A DNA stretch of 64,000 nt from Leucobacter sp. G161 (lineage in GTDB: Bacteria > Actinomycetota > Actinomycetes > Actinomycetales > Microbacteriaceae). The DNA is taken from positions 1 through 64,000 of the forward strand of contig NZ_LOHP01000084.1 of the NCBI RefSeq assembly GCF_001482305.1. The letters are read 5' to 3'. Under the pieces are notes generated by a model that ran no database searches, was not told the origin of the DNA, and saw only the letters and a list, made by a program, of their open reading frames with translations. Below, one piece after another: positions 1 through 10,262 of this stretch. A program made the position numbers and the translations under genes. Every line of letters begins with the position of its first letter. Positions within the stretch are counted from its first letter, which is position 1.

Positions 1-1406
1 CCGCCGGCTCCCGCGATCTTCAGGATCCGCCATGCCATGTCGGGCGACGGGACCCGGAAGGGGCCGTCCTCCCGCTTCGGCGCGTACCCAAGGGCCTGGA
101 GCGCGCCATATTCGAGGCGCGGGTTCGCGCGTGCCTTTCCGCGCACAGCACCCGCTGCTGCCTGCAGCGCGGTGACAAGTTCGGGGAGCGTCCGCTCGGT
201 GACTGGCGTGATCGTGAGGTGCGCCGTGTGTGGCAGTCGCACGCCGTTCGGCTGCGTGAAACCCGGTTGGTGTTGAATGCGGAAGCCCAACGTCGCCAGT
301 TCGTCGGCGAGATGGTGCGGATCGACCTGCTCGGTCTCAGGGAGATCGCTGTCGGTGACGAGCGCGACAGACGGCCCGGTGGGTGCGCCCCAGACGTTGA
401 GGCCGCGGATCTGCGACGCCTCACGCACGATGACCTCTGCCGAGCGAACACATGAGGCCGTGAGCTCGGCGTAACCGGCGTTGCCGAGACGCTTCGTGAT
501 GGCCCACGCCGCGGCCAGCGGAGACGCAGGCTTCGAGCCGAGCAGCGTCGGGTTGACGACAGGGTAACCGGGCCAGCTCGTGGTCGCGAAGAACTGGGCC
601 CGGTGCCGCCTGCGTCCGCGGTGCAACAGCACCGAGACCCCCTTCGGGGCGTATCCGAACTTGTGCAGGTCGGCGGAGATGCTCGTCACGCCCGGCACCC
701 GGAAGTCCCACGGTTCGACGCTCGGCCACCACGGCAGCACGAGGCCGCCGAAGCAGGCATCCACGTGGCAGGACACAGCGAACTCCTTCGCGACCTGGGC
801 GACCTGCGCAACCGGGTCGACCGCACCCGAGGGGTATGCGGGGGCTGAGACCACAACGAGGGCAACGTCTGCGCCGAGTTTCCGTTCGAAACCGGCGGCC
901 CGCACCGACCCGTCGGGCTCGCACGGGACCGGATCCCAATCGAGATCGAATAACCGTGCTGCCTTTTGGAACGCCGCGTGTGCGGTTGCGGCTGTGACGA
1001 GTCGCGGCTGCTTGCCTGCGCGGGCCAGCTTTGCTGCGAGTTCGGGGTTCTCAGCCCGCCAGAGATCCCGGGCAGTTTTCACCGCGAGCAGGCAGCTCTC
1101 CGTCCCACCACTGGTGACGCTGCCGGCGACGGGGCCGCCGCCCAACTTAGGGGTTGTACCGTGCAGCGCTTTGCGCATGAACGCGATGATGTCGCGCTCC
1201 ATCGTAGCTACCGACGGGAACGTCGTCGGATCGAGTGCGTTGAGCGGTCGGGTGAGCTCCGCAGCGTCGCGCGCGAGGTCGTCGAGCTCGGCGAGGCCCG
1301 AATCGTAGACATATGACAGCACCCGGCCGCCGTGCGTCGGAGCGTCACTGTTGCGCAGCGCAGTGAGCTCGGCGAGGATCTCTGCCGAGGTCTGGCCGGC
1401 GCTCAT
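1..1406 (-). CDS. PLP-dependent decarboxylase/aminotransferase, group II type (partial, runs off the window)
   Basis: The reading frame opens with ATG at 1406 and stays open to base 1, so the C-terminus is outside the window; about 468 residues are visible. The PLP-binding lysine is in SADLHKFGYAPKG (about residue 248), preceded by HVDACFGG (the HxDxxxGG type of site) and by TSGGTESCLL near residue 100, which contacts cofactor phosphate in this fold. This pattern fits the group II decarboxylase / sphingosine-1-phosphate-lyase-like branch, which decarboxylates amino acids or cleaves phosphorylated amines; the substrate cannot be read from sequence. Its ATG overlaps the TGA of the upstream transporter gene (ATGA), so the two are probably translationally coupled and functionally linked. 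Confidence 0.85.
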   Translation of the reverse strand, partial: MSAGQTSAEILAELTALRNSDAPTHGGRVLSYVYDSGLAELDDLARDAAELTRPLNALDPTTFPSVATMERDIIAFMRKALHGTTPKLGGGPVAGSVTSGGTESCLLAVKTARDLWRAENPELAAKLARAGKQPRLVTAATAHAAFQKAARLFDLDWDPVPCEPDGSVRAAGFERKLGADVALVVVSAPAYPSGAVDPVAQVAQVAKEFAVSCHVDACFGGLVLPWWPSVEPWDFRVPGVTSISADLHKFGYAPKGVSVLLHRGRRRHRAQFFATTSWPGYPVVNPTLLGSKPASPLAAAWAITKRLGNAGYAELTASCVRSAEVIVREASQIRGLNVWGAPTGPSVALVTDSDLPETEQVDPHHLADELATLGFRIQHQPGFTQPNGVRLPHTAHLTITPVTERTLPELVTALQAAAGAVRGKARANPRLEYGALQALGYAPKREDGPFRVPSPDMAWRILKIAGAG

Positions 1407-2833
1407 GGTCGGCTCCCTGCAGCGGGGTCGATGTCGCGCTCGGACAGTTTGTAGCTGCGCAGCGTGGCGAGGCTTGCGAGCATGAGGAGGGCCGGGAAGA
1501 GACTGAACGCCAGCGTAATACCTGAGACTGCTGTCGCCGGCTGGGTGACCGTCACGGATGCGACTGACTCGACGTAGCCGGTTGCTGCGAGCACGAGCGC
1601 GAGCGTTGTTGATCCGAGCGCCATGCCGGCGGTCTCGCCCGCGGTCCAGACGCCGCCGAAGACGCCAGCGCGTGCCTCTCCACCGCCGGAGCGGGCGGCG
1701 TCGTGGCTCATGACGTCTGGCAGCATAGCCATCGGCATCGTCTGCATGCCGGCGTATGCAGCACCCGCGACGCCAACGGGCACGAGGATCCACATGCCCG
1801 GCCAGAGCAGCATGCCAATGAGGACGACTGTTGCGACGAGAAACAGGAGACTCGCGATGCGGAACGTGCGCACCTTGCCGACGCGATCCGCGATCCACCG
1901 CCACACGGGGGCGAAGAGCAGCGCGGGTGCGATGAGCGAAACGAACAGGATCGTCACGGCGCCCTGCGAATCCAGCACCCACGTCGCGACGTACTGTGCG
2001 CCGGCAAGCATGAGCCCGGTCGCGAGACCCTGCAGCATGAACGTCGCGAGCAGCGCGCGGAACGGCTGGCTGTCGCGCAACGCCCTGAGGCCCTCGCGGT
2101 AGTGCACGAGGGAGAAGGCGCGGGGGCCGCCGTGTGCCGCCATCGTCGGAGTGCCGCGGGGCGCCACGGTCGAAGCGATCCACAGGCTGACGCCGAGCAG
2201 CGCGGCTGCGGCGATCGCCATGATGAGGTAGCCGAGGAGCTGATTGTTGGGGAAGAGGTCGCGGATCTCGGGGCCGCCAGCACCAAACAGCAGGATCGCG
2301 ATCGTGAGCACAACGACGCGCCAGGTGAGCAGCCGTGTGCGCTCTTTATAGCCGTCGGTGAGTTCCGAGGGGAGCGAGATGTACGGGATCTGGAACATGC
2401 TGAAGAAGGTTGCAGCTGCGACGAAGGCGACGAGCACCCAGATGGCCGACACCGCGGGGGAGAGCCCCGGCGGAACCGCAAACATGAGCACGAACGCGAT
2501 GGGGAGGCCAACCACTCCGACGAGCATCGGCCCGCGCCGGGATCCGGTGCGAGCGAGCGCGCGGTCGCTGAGACCGCCGATGATGGGGCCGATGACGACG
2601 TCCCACACTTTTGCGAGTGTGACGATGAGCCCAGCGACGAGCGCGGTGACACCGAGTGAGTCCGTGAGGTAGTAGACGAGTACGAGGCCAGGAAGCGTCG
2701 CGAAACCGCCGGTCGCGAGCGAGCCAGCCGCGTAGCGAGCGACGCTGCCAGCGGGAAGTTTGGGGCTCGCGCCCTGGGCGGTGCCCGATGGTGTGGGCGG
2801 CGCTGCTGAATCAGAACTCGACGGTGAACTCAT
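1403..2833 (-). CDS. MFS transporter, GPH/MFS_2-like cation symporter
   Basis: About 476 residues with roughly twelve hydrophobic segments. The early block KVWDVVIGPIIGGLSDRA followed by GSRRGP is the cytoplasmic loop signature of the glycoside-pentoside-hexuronide:cation symporter branch of MFS. An ATG at 2908 would add 25 residues, but I chose 2833 because the minus strand reads TACGCT, six bases, then ATG, the leaderless pattern common in this window. The stop overlaps the start of the decarboxylase gene, so it probably moves that enzyme's substrate or product. Substrate unknown. Confidence 0.8.
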   Translation of the reverse strand: MSSPSSSDSAAPPTPSGTAQGASPKLPAGSVARYAAGSLATGGFATLPGLVLVYYLTDSLGVTALVAGLIVTLAKVWDVVIGPIIGGLSDRALARTGSRRGPMLVGVVGLPIAFVLMFAVPPGLSPAVSAIWVLVAFVAAATFFSMFQIPYISLPSELTDGYKERTRLLTWRVVVLTIAILLFGAGGPEIRDLFPNNQLLGYLIMAIAAAALLGVSLWIASTVAPRGTPTMAAHGGPRAFSLVHYREGLRALRDSQPFRALLATFMLQGLATGLMLAGAQYVATWVLDSQGAVTILFVSLIAPALLFAPVWRWIADRVGKVRTFRIASLLFLVATVVLIGMLLWPGMWILVPVGVAGAAYAGMQTMPMAMLPDVMSHDAARSGGGEARAGVFGGVWTAGETAGMALGSTTLALVLAATGYVESVASVTVTQPATAVSGITLAFSLFPALLMLASLATLRSYKLSERDIDPAAGSRP

Positions 2834-2839
2834 GGGTTC

Positions 2840-2845
2840 AGCGTA
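2840..2845 (-). promoter_or_regulatory. -10 element TACGCT, 6 nt before ATG 2833 (leaderless)
   Basis: Minus strand reads TACGCT-GAACCC-ATG. With the usual 6-7 nt from -10 to transcription start, the mRNA would begin at the start codon. Confidence 0.55.
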
Positions 2846-2900
2846 GCTGACTGCGAGGGTGGGTGTGTGGCCGGTACACCGCGGCGAGGGACTCCGGAAC

Positions 2901-2945
2901 GCACACACGCCACCCGGATCCTCAGGAAACGAGTGGCGTGTGTGC
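2901..2945 (-). terminator. 13-bp perfect hairpin downstream of the aldolase/membrane-protein pair
   Basis: The arms at 2901-2913 and 2933-2945 are perfect reverse complements with a 19-nt loop. It lies 13 nt past the stop of the gene ending at 2959 and upstream of the transporter start, where a terminator is expected. There is no T tract on the minus strand, so termination strength is uncertain. Confidence 0.5.
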
Positions 2946-2958
2946 AGGCCTCAGGGCG

Positions 2959-3872
2959 CTAATTCGACGGGAAGCCCTGCAGATAATTCAGGAGCTCGGT
3001 TGAGGCCTGTGGATCTCGCATGATCTCCATGAGCTCAGGCGTCTGCACCATGGCGGCTGCGACGATCGTCACGACCACGATAAACGCAAGCATGCCCGCT
3101 GCGAGCGGGGCCCAGAACGTGAGCTTGCGCGCGCGGAGCCGGCGGATCGAGTAGACGAGCACCAGCCCGTACAACACGAGCAGCACCATGCCGGTGACCT
3201 TGCCGGTGAGATCGAGCCAAACCGGCGGGGTGAGCTCGGTCACTCCTGGCGCGTCCTCCATCACCTTAAACATGGTGCTCATGCCCATCATCGCGAAGGC
3301 AGACTGGAGCGCGCCGAAGCCGCCGAACACGAGCAGCAGGATCGTGACGATCCTGTCGGCCATGTTCGGAGGCTTCTGGTAGCCGGCCATGCCCTGCGCT
3401 GGCGCCTGGAACTGCTGTGCCTGGCGCGGAGCGGCGGGCTGTCCCGGCGTCTGCCCGCGGTACGGCTCACCGGCGGCCGGAGTCGCCGCGGAGCCCTTTG
3501 ACGCCGCCTTGCGTGCCGGGCGAGCGATACCGGAGCCAAGGTTATGTGGCACACCCTGCACCGTTCCCGGTGCCGAGGCACGCCCAGCGCCGGAGCGCTG
3601 CTGGGGTGTGCCGACTGCCGTGCCGGAGGAGGCAGCGGCATCCTCACCCTCTGGCTTCCATTCCCAACCCTCGGGCGCGTACTCGCCAAATTCCGGGCGC
3701 GGGCGCGTGTCAGGCTTCGGAGCTGGTGCGGGAACCGGGAGGGTCGGGGTCACCGGTTCCTGAGGTGCCGTCAGGGGAGCCGACGCCGCGGAGGGAGCTG
3801 GTGCAGCATCCGGCTCGGCTTCGGGGGCCGTCGGCTCGGGAGCCTCGGGCCGGTCGTTGGGAGTGTCTGCCA

Positions 3873-3873
<1 letters not shown>
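2959..3873 (-). CDS. Pro/Ala-rich membrane protein, DUF6264-like, coupled to aldolase
   Basis: About 304 residues. The N-terminal ~170 residues are Pro/Ala/Glu-rich and probably disordered; a short conserved-looking patch EFGEYAPEGWEWKPEG follows, then MADRIVTILLLVFGGFGALQ and three to four membrane segments. This resembles the DUF6264 family of Microbacteriaceae (from memory). GTG at 3873 is chosen because its G is the last base of the aldolase TAG stop (TAGTG), a one-base overlap implying re-initiation. An upstream ATG at 3963 would place 30 residues inside aldolase. Function unknown. Confidence 0.7.
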
Positions 3874-4901
<1,028 letters not shown>

Positions 4902-5030
4902 GTGTGCTCCTTGGCGTAGATGATGGTTGCTCGCTTCCCGAACGGCAACACATGTTGAGTCTTGGCAGTGTGAAGGGCCACGTCACGAAACTTCGTCACC
5001 TGGCCGCACTGCAACGCCCAGTCTACGCGG

Positions 5031-5036
5031 TAGTCT
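5031..5036 (+). promoter_or_regulatory. -10 element TAGTCT for glpX (near-leaderless)
   Basis: TAGTCT lies 7 nt before ATG 5044 and only 1 nt before the alternative ATG 5038. A transcript starting at the normal distance could only use 5044. Confidence 0.5.
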
Positions 5037-5043
5037 TATGGGT

Positions 5044-6027
5044 ATGACTGATCCTCTTTCGCTCGACGACTGGCAGCCCGACCGGAACCTCGCGATGGAG
5101 CTCGTCCGCGCGACCGAAGCTGCAGCAATGCGTTCGACCCCGTGGATTGGCCGCGGAGACAAGAACGCAGCTGATGGCGCTGCGGTCGACGCGATGCGAC
5201 GCTTCCTCGCAACCGTGAACATGAACGGCACCGTCGTGATCGGTGAGGGGGAGAAGGACGACGCTCCGTGGCTGTACAACGGCGAGCGCGTCGGCAACGG
5301 CCTCGGCGCTGACTGCGACGTCGCTGTAGACCCGATTGACGGCACCCGCCTCACCGCAGAGGGCCGCCCAGGTGCGCTCTCCGTTATCGCCGTAGCCGAT
5401 CGCGGCAGCATGTACGACCCGTCTGCCGTGTTCTACATGGACAAGCTTGTTGCGGGCCCCGAGGGCGTCGGCGTTGTCGACATTCGCAATCCCATTGGTG
5501 AGAACATTCGCGCCCTCGCAAAGGTGAAGGGCGTCGACGTCTCAGACATCCGTGTTGCCGTGCTCGATCGCCCCCGCCACACTCAGCTCATCGCGGACAT
5601 CCGCGAGGCTGGCGCTGGCACGCGCCTCATCATGGACGGCGACGTCGCTGGCGGCGTGAACGCTGCGCGCTGGGACTCAGGCATTGACCTGTGCGTTGGC
5701 ATCGGCGGCACGCCCGAGGGCATCATCACCGCGTGTGCCGTGAAGGCTCTTGGCGGCGTCATCCAGGGCCGACTCTGGTCGACCGACGACGACGAGCGTC
5801 AGCGCGCACTCGATGCGGGACACGACTTCGAGCGTGTGCTCGAGGCGAACGACCTCGTCGCGAGCGACAACTGCTACTTCGTGGCCACCGGCATCACCGA
5901 CGCTGACTTCGTTACCGGTGTGGAGCGCCGAGGCCCGTTCGTGCGTGCGGAGAGCATCGTGATGCGATCGCACTCGGGCACGATCCGGCACATTATTAGC
6001 GATATGGATCCGAACCGCTGGGAGTAA
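5044..6027 (+). CDS. glpX: class II fructose-1,6-bisphosphatase GlpX
   Basis: 327 residues, typical for GlpX, which hydrolyses fructose 1,6-bisphosphate to fructose 6-phosphate in gluconeogenesis. Seen in order: [18 protein letters not shown] (N-terminal metal/substrate region), [30 protein letters not shown] (the lithium-sensitive phosphatase metal site), [18 protein letters not shown]. The start at 5044 rests on the promoter position; earlier ATGs at 4927 and 5038 lie upstream of or against the -10. It is divergent from fbaA, so control of opposing flux may be shared in the 142-bp gap. Confidence 0.97.
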   Translation: MTDPLSLDDWQPDRNLAMELVRATEAAAMRSTPWIGRGDKNAADGAAVDAMRRFLATVNMNGTVVIGEGEKDDAPWLYNGERVGNGLGADCDVAVDPIDGTRLTAEGRPGALSVIAVADRGSMYDPSAVFYMDKLVAGPEGVGVVDIRNPIGENIRALAKVKGVDVSDIRVAVLDRPRHTQLIADIREAGAGTRLIMDGDVAGGVNAARWDSGIDLCVGIGGTPEGIITACAVKALGGVIQGRLWSTDDDERQRALDAGHDFERVLEANDLVASDNCYFVATGITDADFVTGVERRGPFVRAESIVMRSHSGTIRHIISDMDPNRWE

Positions 6028-6052
6028 ATCCCAACTAGATGGAGGGCGACAG

Positions 6053-6511
6053 ATGAGTGGACTTCGAAGCGCAGCACGAGTAATCGGATGGGCGGGGTTG
6101 ACCGCCGCTGGCGCCCTTCATGCAATTTGGGCCTCTGGCTCTACGTGGCCAGAGCGTAACGCGAAGCGGTTGGGCGAGGCCGTCGTTGGAAGTTCGAAGG
6201 AGCTCCCCGACGCGCAGTCCACCTGGGTTGTCGCCGGCACCGCGCTCGCAGGTGGCGCAGTTGCCGCTGGTGCGCTGGGCGAGGGCCGGGCCGTCGTCGG
6301 TCTGCGCCGACTCGCCGGAACGGCGATGCTCGCTCGCGCTGCGTTTGGGGGCGAGGCTGCGCTGCAACTGCTCGGGCGCCCGGCTCCCGGTGCACGCTTC
6401 CAAGATCTGGATCGCCGCTACTACCGGCCGCTCTTCGGAGTGATCGGTGCAGCGCTGCTTATCGGGGCGAAGAAGAAGCCCAAGCAGCGTGCCGACTCGC
6501 TCGACAGCTGA
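6053..6511 (+). CDS. DUF3995-like small membrane protein
   Basis: 152 residues with an N-terminal segment AGALHAIWASGSTWP that matches the HAxWAxGSxWP-type motif I associate with DUF3995, then three further hydrophobic stretches and a lysine-rich tail. It starts 25 nt after glpX with GGAGGG upstream of ATG, so it is probably cotranscribed with glpX. Function unknown. Confidence 0.7.
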   Translation: MSGLRSAARVIGWAGLTAAGALHAIWASGSTWPERNAKRLGEAVVGSSKELPDAQSTWVVAGTALAGGAVAAGALGEGRAVVGLRRLAGTAMLARAAFGGEAALQLLGRPAPGARFQDLDRRYYRPLFGVIGAALLIGAKKKPKQRADSLDS

Positions 6512-6513
6512 GA

Positions 6514-6519
6514 TACCGT
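6514..6519 (+). promoter_or_regulatory. -10-like TACCGT, 7 nt before ATG 6527
   Basis: TACCGT then seven bases then ATG. It fits the leaderless pattern with one extra base of spacing. Confidence 0.35.
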
Positions 6520-6526
6520 TGGGCGC

Positions 6527-6817
6527 ATGCTGAAAGTCATCGCCCAGGATTTTATTCGGCTCGACGCGATCGAGACGGTGATGCCGCTGTACCGTGAGCT
6601 CGTTGCACTGACGCGGCTCGAGCCGTTGAACATCAGCTACGAGCTCTGCATCGACCGTGAGGACCCGGGGCACTTCATTTTCCTCGAGACCTGGCCCGAT
6701 CGGGCCGCGCTTGACGCGCACTGCGAGACGGAGCACTTCACGCGTCTGGTGCCGCAAATTGATGCTTTCCAGCGCTCAGCCGACACCTACATTCAGATGC
6801 GGCCCGCGTTCGAGTAA
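6527..6817 (+). CDS. antibiotic biosynthesis monooxygenase (ABM) domain protein, YgiN-like
   Basis: 96 residues, the single ferredoxin-like ABM domain. Typical features are a central ELCIDREDPGHFIFLETW strand pair and a C-terminal ALDAHCETEHFTRLVPQI helix/strand with the conserved histidine region. Members act as quinol or anthrone-type monooxygenases or haem-degrading relatives; activity is not assignable from sequence. It is convergent with the LysR gene. Confidence 0.85.
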   Translation: MLKVIAQDFIRLDAIETVMPLYRELVALTRLEPLNISYELCIDREDPGHFIFLETWPDRAALDAHCETEHFTRLVPQIDAFQRSADTYIQMRPAFE

Positions 6818-6852
6818 CACGTCGATCTGCATGGCGCCGGATCTCCCGCCGG

Positions 6853-7761
6853 TCACCCCGTGACGAGCTGCGCGCTCGTGCGCAGCGCGTGCAGGAATGC
6901 TTCCGAGAGTGGACTGGTATCCGTCTCCCGTAGTGCCGCGATGATGTACCGGCTCGGCGGTGGATCCGCGAGCTGCAGTACCGAGACTGCTTCGCTCCGC
7001 CCCTGCAGTGATATCCGCGGCATGAGGGCGATCGCGAGACCTGAGTCCACGAGGCCGAGGATAGTGCCGGGGTTGTTGCTGTGAAACGCTACCGCCGGCG
7101 TAAAGCCCGCCGCCGCCGTGTACGTATGGAGGCACCGGTTCGCTGGTGTATCTGGGAGATGCGCGGCCCAGGTCTCTTCGCGCAACTCGTCAAGACGCAC
7201 ACTAGATTTCGCGCTGAGCCGATGCTTTGCGGGGGCAACGACAAGCAGGTCTTCTGTCGCTACCGTTTCAAGTCGCAGCCCGGGAGGGAACGAGGCGGGC
7301 ACGAGCTCGTACTCAAATCCGAGCGCGATGTCGATGGAGCCGTCGGCAACCCGTGGAAAGAGCTCGTGCGGCTCGCCCTCGTCGAGCGTGATCTCGGTGT
7401 CGCGCCGCCGCACCAAGAATTGTGCGATGGCTTTCCCGAGAAGCTTCCCGCCGGCGCTGTGAAAGCTGCCGATCCGGAGTCGGCCTGCCTGGCCTGCCCC
7501 GAGCCTGCCAACATCAAGGTCGATCTGCCTGAGTAGCGCGAAGAGTTCGGTAGAGCGTTGGACGAGGTACTCTGCGGCCTCCGTGGGCACGATGCGCTTG
7601 GCCTCGCGCTCGAAGAGTTGAACGCCCAGTGCGCGTTCGAGCCCGGAGATCTGCTGTGACAGCGCTGAGGCGGTGTAGCCGAGCTCTCTGGCGGCGGCGG
7701 CAAAAGAGCCCTGGCGCATGACCTCGCGCAGCGTGGACAGCGTTCGGACGTCGATCGGCAT
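6853..7761 (-). CDS. LysR-family transcriptional regulator
   Basis: About 302 residues from ATG 7761 (an ATG at 7785 would add eight residues). The N-terminal winged helix-turn-helix is clear: TLREVMRQGSFAAAARELG then SALSQQISGLERALGVQLFER. The rest is the substrate-binding effector domain. It is divergent from the sodium-solute symporter operon, the usual arrangement for a LysR activator of that operon. Inverted and direct repeats in the 166-bp gap are candidate sites. Confidence 0.92.
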   Translation of the reverse strand: MPIDVRTLSTLREVMRQGSFAAAARELGYTASALSQQISGLERALGVQLFEREAKRIVPTEAAEYLVQRSTELFALLRQIDLDVGRLGAGQAGRLRIGSFHSAGGKLLGKAIAQFLVRRRDTEITLDEGEPHELFPRVADGSIDIALGFEYELVPASFPPGLRLETVATEDLLVVAPAKHRLSAKSSVRLDELREETWAAHLPDTPANRCLHTYTAAAGFTPAVAFHSNNPGTILGLVDSGLAIALMPRISLQGRSEAVSVLQLADPPPSRYIIAALRETDTSPLSEAFLHALRTSAQLVTG

Positions 7762-7827
7762 GGAAGGCAACCTCCTGGTTCGCATCGTTGCGGTTCGTAA
7801 GTGATATTAATGCATAGCCTCGAAATC

Positions 7828-7843
7828 TGTCGCCCTTGCGACA
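7828..7843. promoter_or_regulatory. candidate LysR operator: TGTCGC-N4-GCGACA plus flanking TTAATGC repeats
   Basis: A perfect 6-bp inverted repeat with a 4-bp spacer lies mid-way between lysR and the symporter gene. Direct copies of TTAATGC occur at 7807-7813 and 7871-7877, each followed by TAG at nearly the same place. LysR regulators usually bind interrupted dyads in such divergent regions; binding here is inferred. Confidence 0.4.
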
Positions 7844-7927
7844 CATTCGGGCCTCGAGTCCTCGATAACGTTAATGCTAGTTGCAGTGCGCCGAACCTCT
7901 GGCTTGAGGAACAAAGGAGTTTTTCAA

Positions 7928-9460
7928 ATGTCTACTGACGTGAATCCGTCCACAGTGATTGTGTTTGTGGTGTATCTCGCCGCAGTACTCGCAATCGGGA
8001 TCTGGGCCTACAAACGAAACAACACCATGGGTGATTTTGCGATTGGCGGTCGTACCCTCGGCACGTTCGTCACCGCCGTCAGCGCGAAAGCGACCGACTC
8101 CAGCCAGTGGGTATTCTTCGGCTTGCCAGGCGCGTTTTACATCAGCGGCATGCGCAACGTCTGGATGATCATCGGCCTCACCGCCGGCTTCTACCTCAGC
8201 TGGCGCTTCCTCGCCGCACGGCTCCGCACGTACTCTGAACGGCTCAATGATTGGCGAGATGCCACCGATACGAACGAGTCGGTGACGCTGCCTGGCTTCT
8301 TTGCCAACCGCTTCCACAGTAACTCGCTGCGGTCGGTCACCGCTGTCTTTATCATCGTGTTCTACATCATTTACCTCGGCTCTGCGTTCATCGCGACCGG
8401 GGTGATCTTCTCGCAGATCTTCGGCACGACAATCCTCGTCGGCACCATCGTTGGCGCGATTGTTGTCACTGTGTACTCGTCGCTCGGTGGCTACCTGGCG
8501 AGTAGCTACACAGACCTCGTTCAGGGATTCCTGATGTTCGGCAGCCTCGTCGCTATCTCGATCGCAGCGGTCATTCGGCTCGGTGGCCCAGGTGGCTTTT
8601 TCGCAGCGGTGACCGAACAGAACCCGGATCTTCTGAACCCGTTCAAGGGCGTCGAAATGGTCGGCGACAGCTGGATGACGACGAGTTCTGTGCCCTTCGT
8701 CGCGATTATCTCGGCGCTCGCCTGGGCTGTGGGCTATTTCGGCTCGCCGCATATCCTCGCAAGGTTTATGGGCATGCGTTCAGCCAAGTCGGCCCGCGGC
8801 GGCGCCCGCATTGGCATCGTGCTCTCGATCACGCTGCTCGGATCCGCAGGCATTATCGGGTTCGCAGCGATCGCGCTCTTTGGGCCAGGGCTCGAAAACC
8901 CCGAGGACGCCTACATGCTGCTCGTCGGGGAGCTCTTCCCGAGCTGGGTAGCTGGGATCTTCCTCGCAGGAGTGCTGTCGGCGGTCATGAGCACTGCCGA
9001 TTCGCAGCTGGTCGTTGCGTCGGCAACACTCACCGAAGATTTCTACCGTGCGTTCATCAACAAAGATGCGCCGGCCAAGACGCTCGTCTGGATGAGCCGA
9101 CTGGGAGTCCTGCTGTGCGCTGGTATCGGTCTCTTTGTCGCCCTCCAAGGCGGCTCCATCCTCGACCTCGTCGGGTACGCCTGGGCTGGGTTCGGCGCAG
9201 CGTTCGGCCCTGCGATTCTTGCCGCCCTCTACTCAAAGAAGGCGACCTGGTTCGGGGTCATGCTCAGCATCATCGCCGGCGGCCTGACCGTCATTCTCTA
9301 CCGCGAGTTCGACACCATCGGCCTGTACGAGCTTGTGCCTGGCTTCCTCGCCGGCCTGCTCGCGCTTTGGCTTGGCAGTGCGTTTGGTCCGAAACAGCGG
9401 GCACCGGTTGGCGCGGCCTTCGACACACTCACCGGCAAGACGCCAGTCGTCACACAGTAA
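7928..9460 (+). CDS. sodium:solute symporter (SSS family, PutP-like)
   Basis: About 510 residues with about thirteen membrane segments. IGGRTLGTFVTAVSAKATDSS is the typical first-repeat unwound helix of the LeuT-fold SSS family (Na+ site), and GVLSAVMSTADSQLVVASA is the second Na+-site helix with the conserved STADS pattern, as in PutP/PanF. ATG 7928 is preceded by AAAGGAG; ATG 7874 lacks this. First gene of an operon with an enoyl-CoA hydratase and an acyl-CoA ligase, so the solute is probably a carboxylic acid or betaine that is then activated to a CoA thioester. Proline is not implied by the context. Confidence 0.9.
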   Translation: MSTDVNPSTVIVFVVYLAAVLAIGIWAYKRNNTMGDFAIGGRTLGTFVTAVSAKATDSSQWVFFGLPGAFYISGMRNVWMIIGLTAGFYLSWRFLAARLRTYSERLNDWRDATDTNESVTLPGFFANRFHSNSLRSVTAVFIIVFYIIYLGSAFIATGVIFSQIFGTTILVGTIVGAIVVTVYSSLGGYLASSYTDLVQGFLMFGSLVAISIAAVIRLGGPGGFFAAVTEQNPDLLNPFKGVEMVGDSWMTTSSVPFVAIISALAWAVGYFGSPHILARFMGMRSAKSARGGARIGIVLSITLLGSAGIIGFAAIALFGPGLENPEDAYMLLVGELFPSWVAGIFLAGVLSAVMSTADSQLVVASATLTEDFYRAFINKDAPAKTLVWMSRLGVLLCAGIGLFVALQGGSILDLVGYAWAGFGAAFGPAILAALYSKKATWFGVMLSIIAGGLTVILYREFDTIGLYELVPGFLAGLLALWLGSAFGPKQRAPVGAAFDTLTGKTPVVTQ

Positions 9461-9503
9461 CCACTTCGTTTACCCCCACTCACCGACCACAAAAGGAGTT
9501 TCC

Positions 9504-10262
9504 ATGGCCCAGCTAGATATCGCGAAGAACGACGGCATCGCGATCCTCACCATCAACAACCCGACTGCGATGAACGCCTGGACTCAGGCAATGCAGCGCG
9601 ACATGAAGGTGAAGCTCGATGCACTCGATCGCGACCCAGAGGTCGAGGCGATCGTCCTCACCGGGGCAGGGGATCGCGCATTCTGCGCGGGGCAGGATCT
9701 CAACGAGGTCGCCGATTTCACACCCTCAGATGTCGAAGAATGGCTCGACACGTTCTACGAGGTGTACGACGCCGTGCTCTCCAACTCGAAGCCTGTGATC
9801 GCCGCGCTCAACGGCGTCACCGCAGGGTCGGGCTACCAGCTGTCCTTGCTGTGTGACGTGCGCATCGCACACCCCGGCGTGCGAATCGGCCAGCCCGAGG
9901 TGAAATCTGGAATCCCGAGCATCACCGGCATGTATCTCACCTGGCAGTCCGTCGGCTACAGCAAGACCGCGGAAATGATGCTGACCGGAGAACTGCTCAC
10001 CGCAGAGGCCGCCGCCGCGCTCGGCATGATCGCGGAGGTTGTCCCGGAGGACGAGGTGCTCTCGCGCAGCGTCGAGCTTGCTCGGAGCCTCGCGAGCCTT
10101 CCGAAGCAGGCCTTCGCGCTGACGAAGCAGCGTGTCCGCGCGACGCTCATGCCCGGTCTCACCGAAGCGTTTGCTGCTGCGCTGGAAGCCGACAAGCAAG
10201 CCTATGGTGACGGTGAGCCCCAGCGCACCGCGACCAGCTTCGTTTCGAAGAAGAACAATTGA
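9504..10262 (+). CDS. enoyl-CoA hydratase/isomerase family protein
   Basis: 252 residues, a single crotonase domain. Oxyanion-hole strands are GAGDRAFCAGQDLNE (about 55-70) and NGVTAGSGYQLSLLCDVRI (about 100-118); IGQPEVKSGIPSITG follows as in family members. Start ATG 9504 has AAAGGAG upstream. It lies 43 nt after the symporter and overlaps the ligase start (TTGA). It likely hydrates or isomerises the CoA ester formed by the ligase; a crotonobetainyl-CoA-like role is possible but unproven. Confidence 0.92.
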   Translation: MAQLDIAKNDGIAILTINNPTAMNAWTQAMQRDMKVKLDALDRDPEVEAIVLTGAGDRAFCAGQDLNEVADFTPSDVEEWLDTFYEVYDAVLSNSKPVIAALNGVTAGSGYQLSLLCDVRIAHPGVRIGQPEVKSGIPSITGMYLTWQSVGYSKTAEMMLTGELLTAEAAAALGMIAEVVPEDEVLSRSVELARSLASLPKQAFALTKQRVRATLMPGLTEAFAAALEADKQAYGDGEPQRTATSFVSKKNN

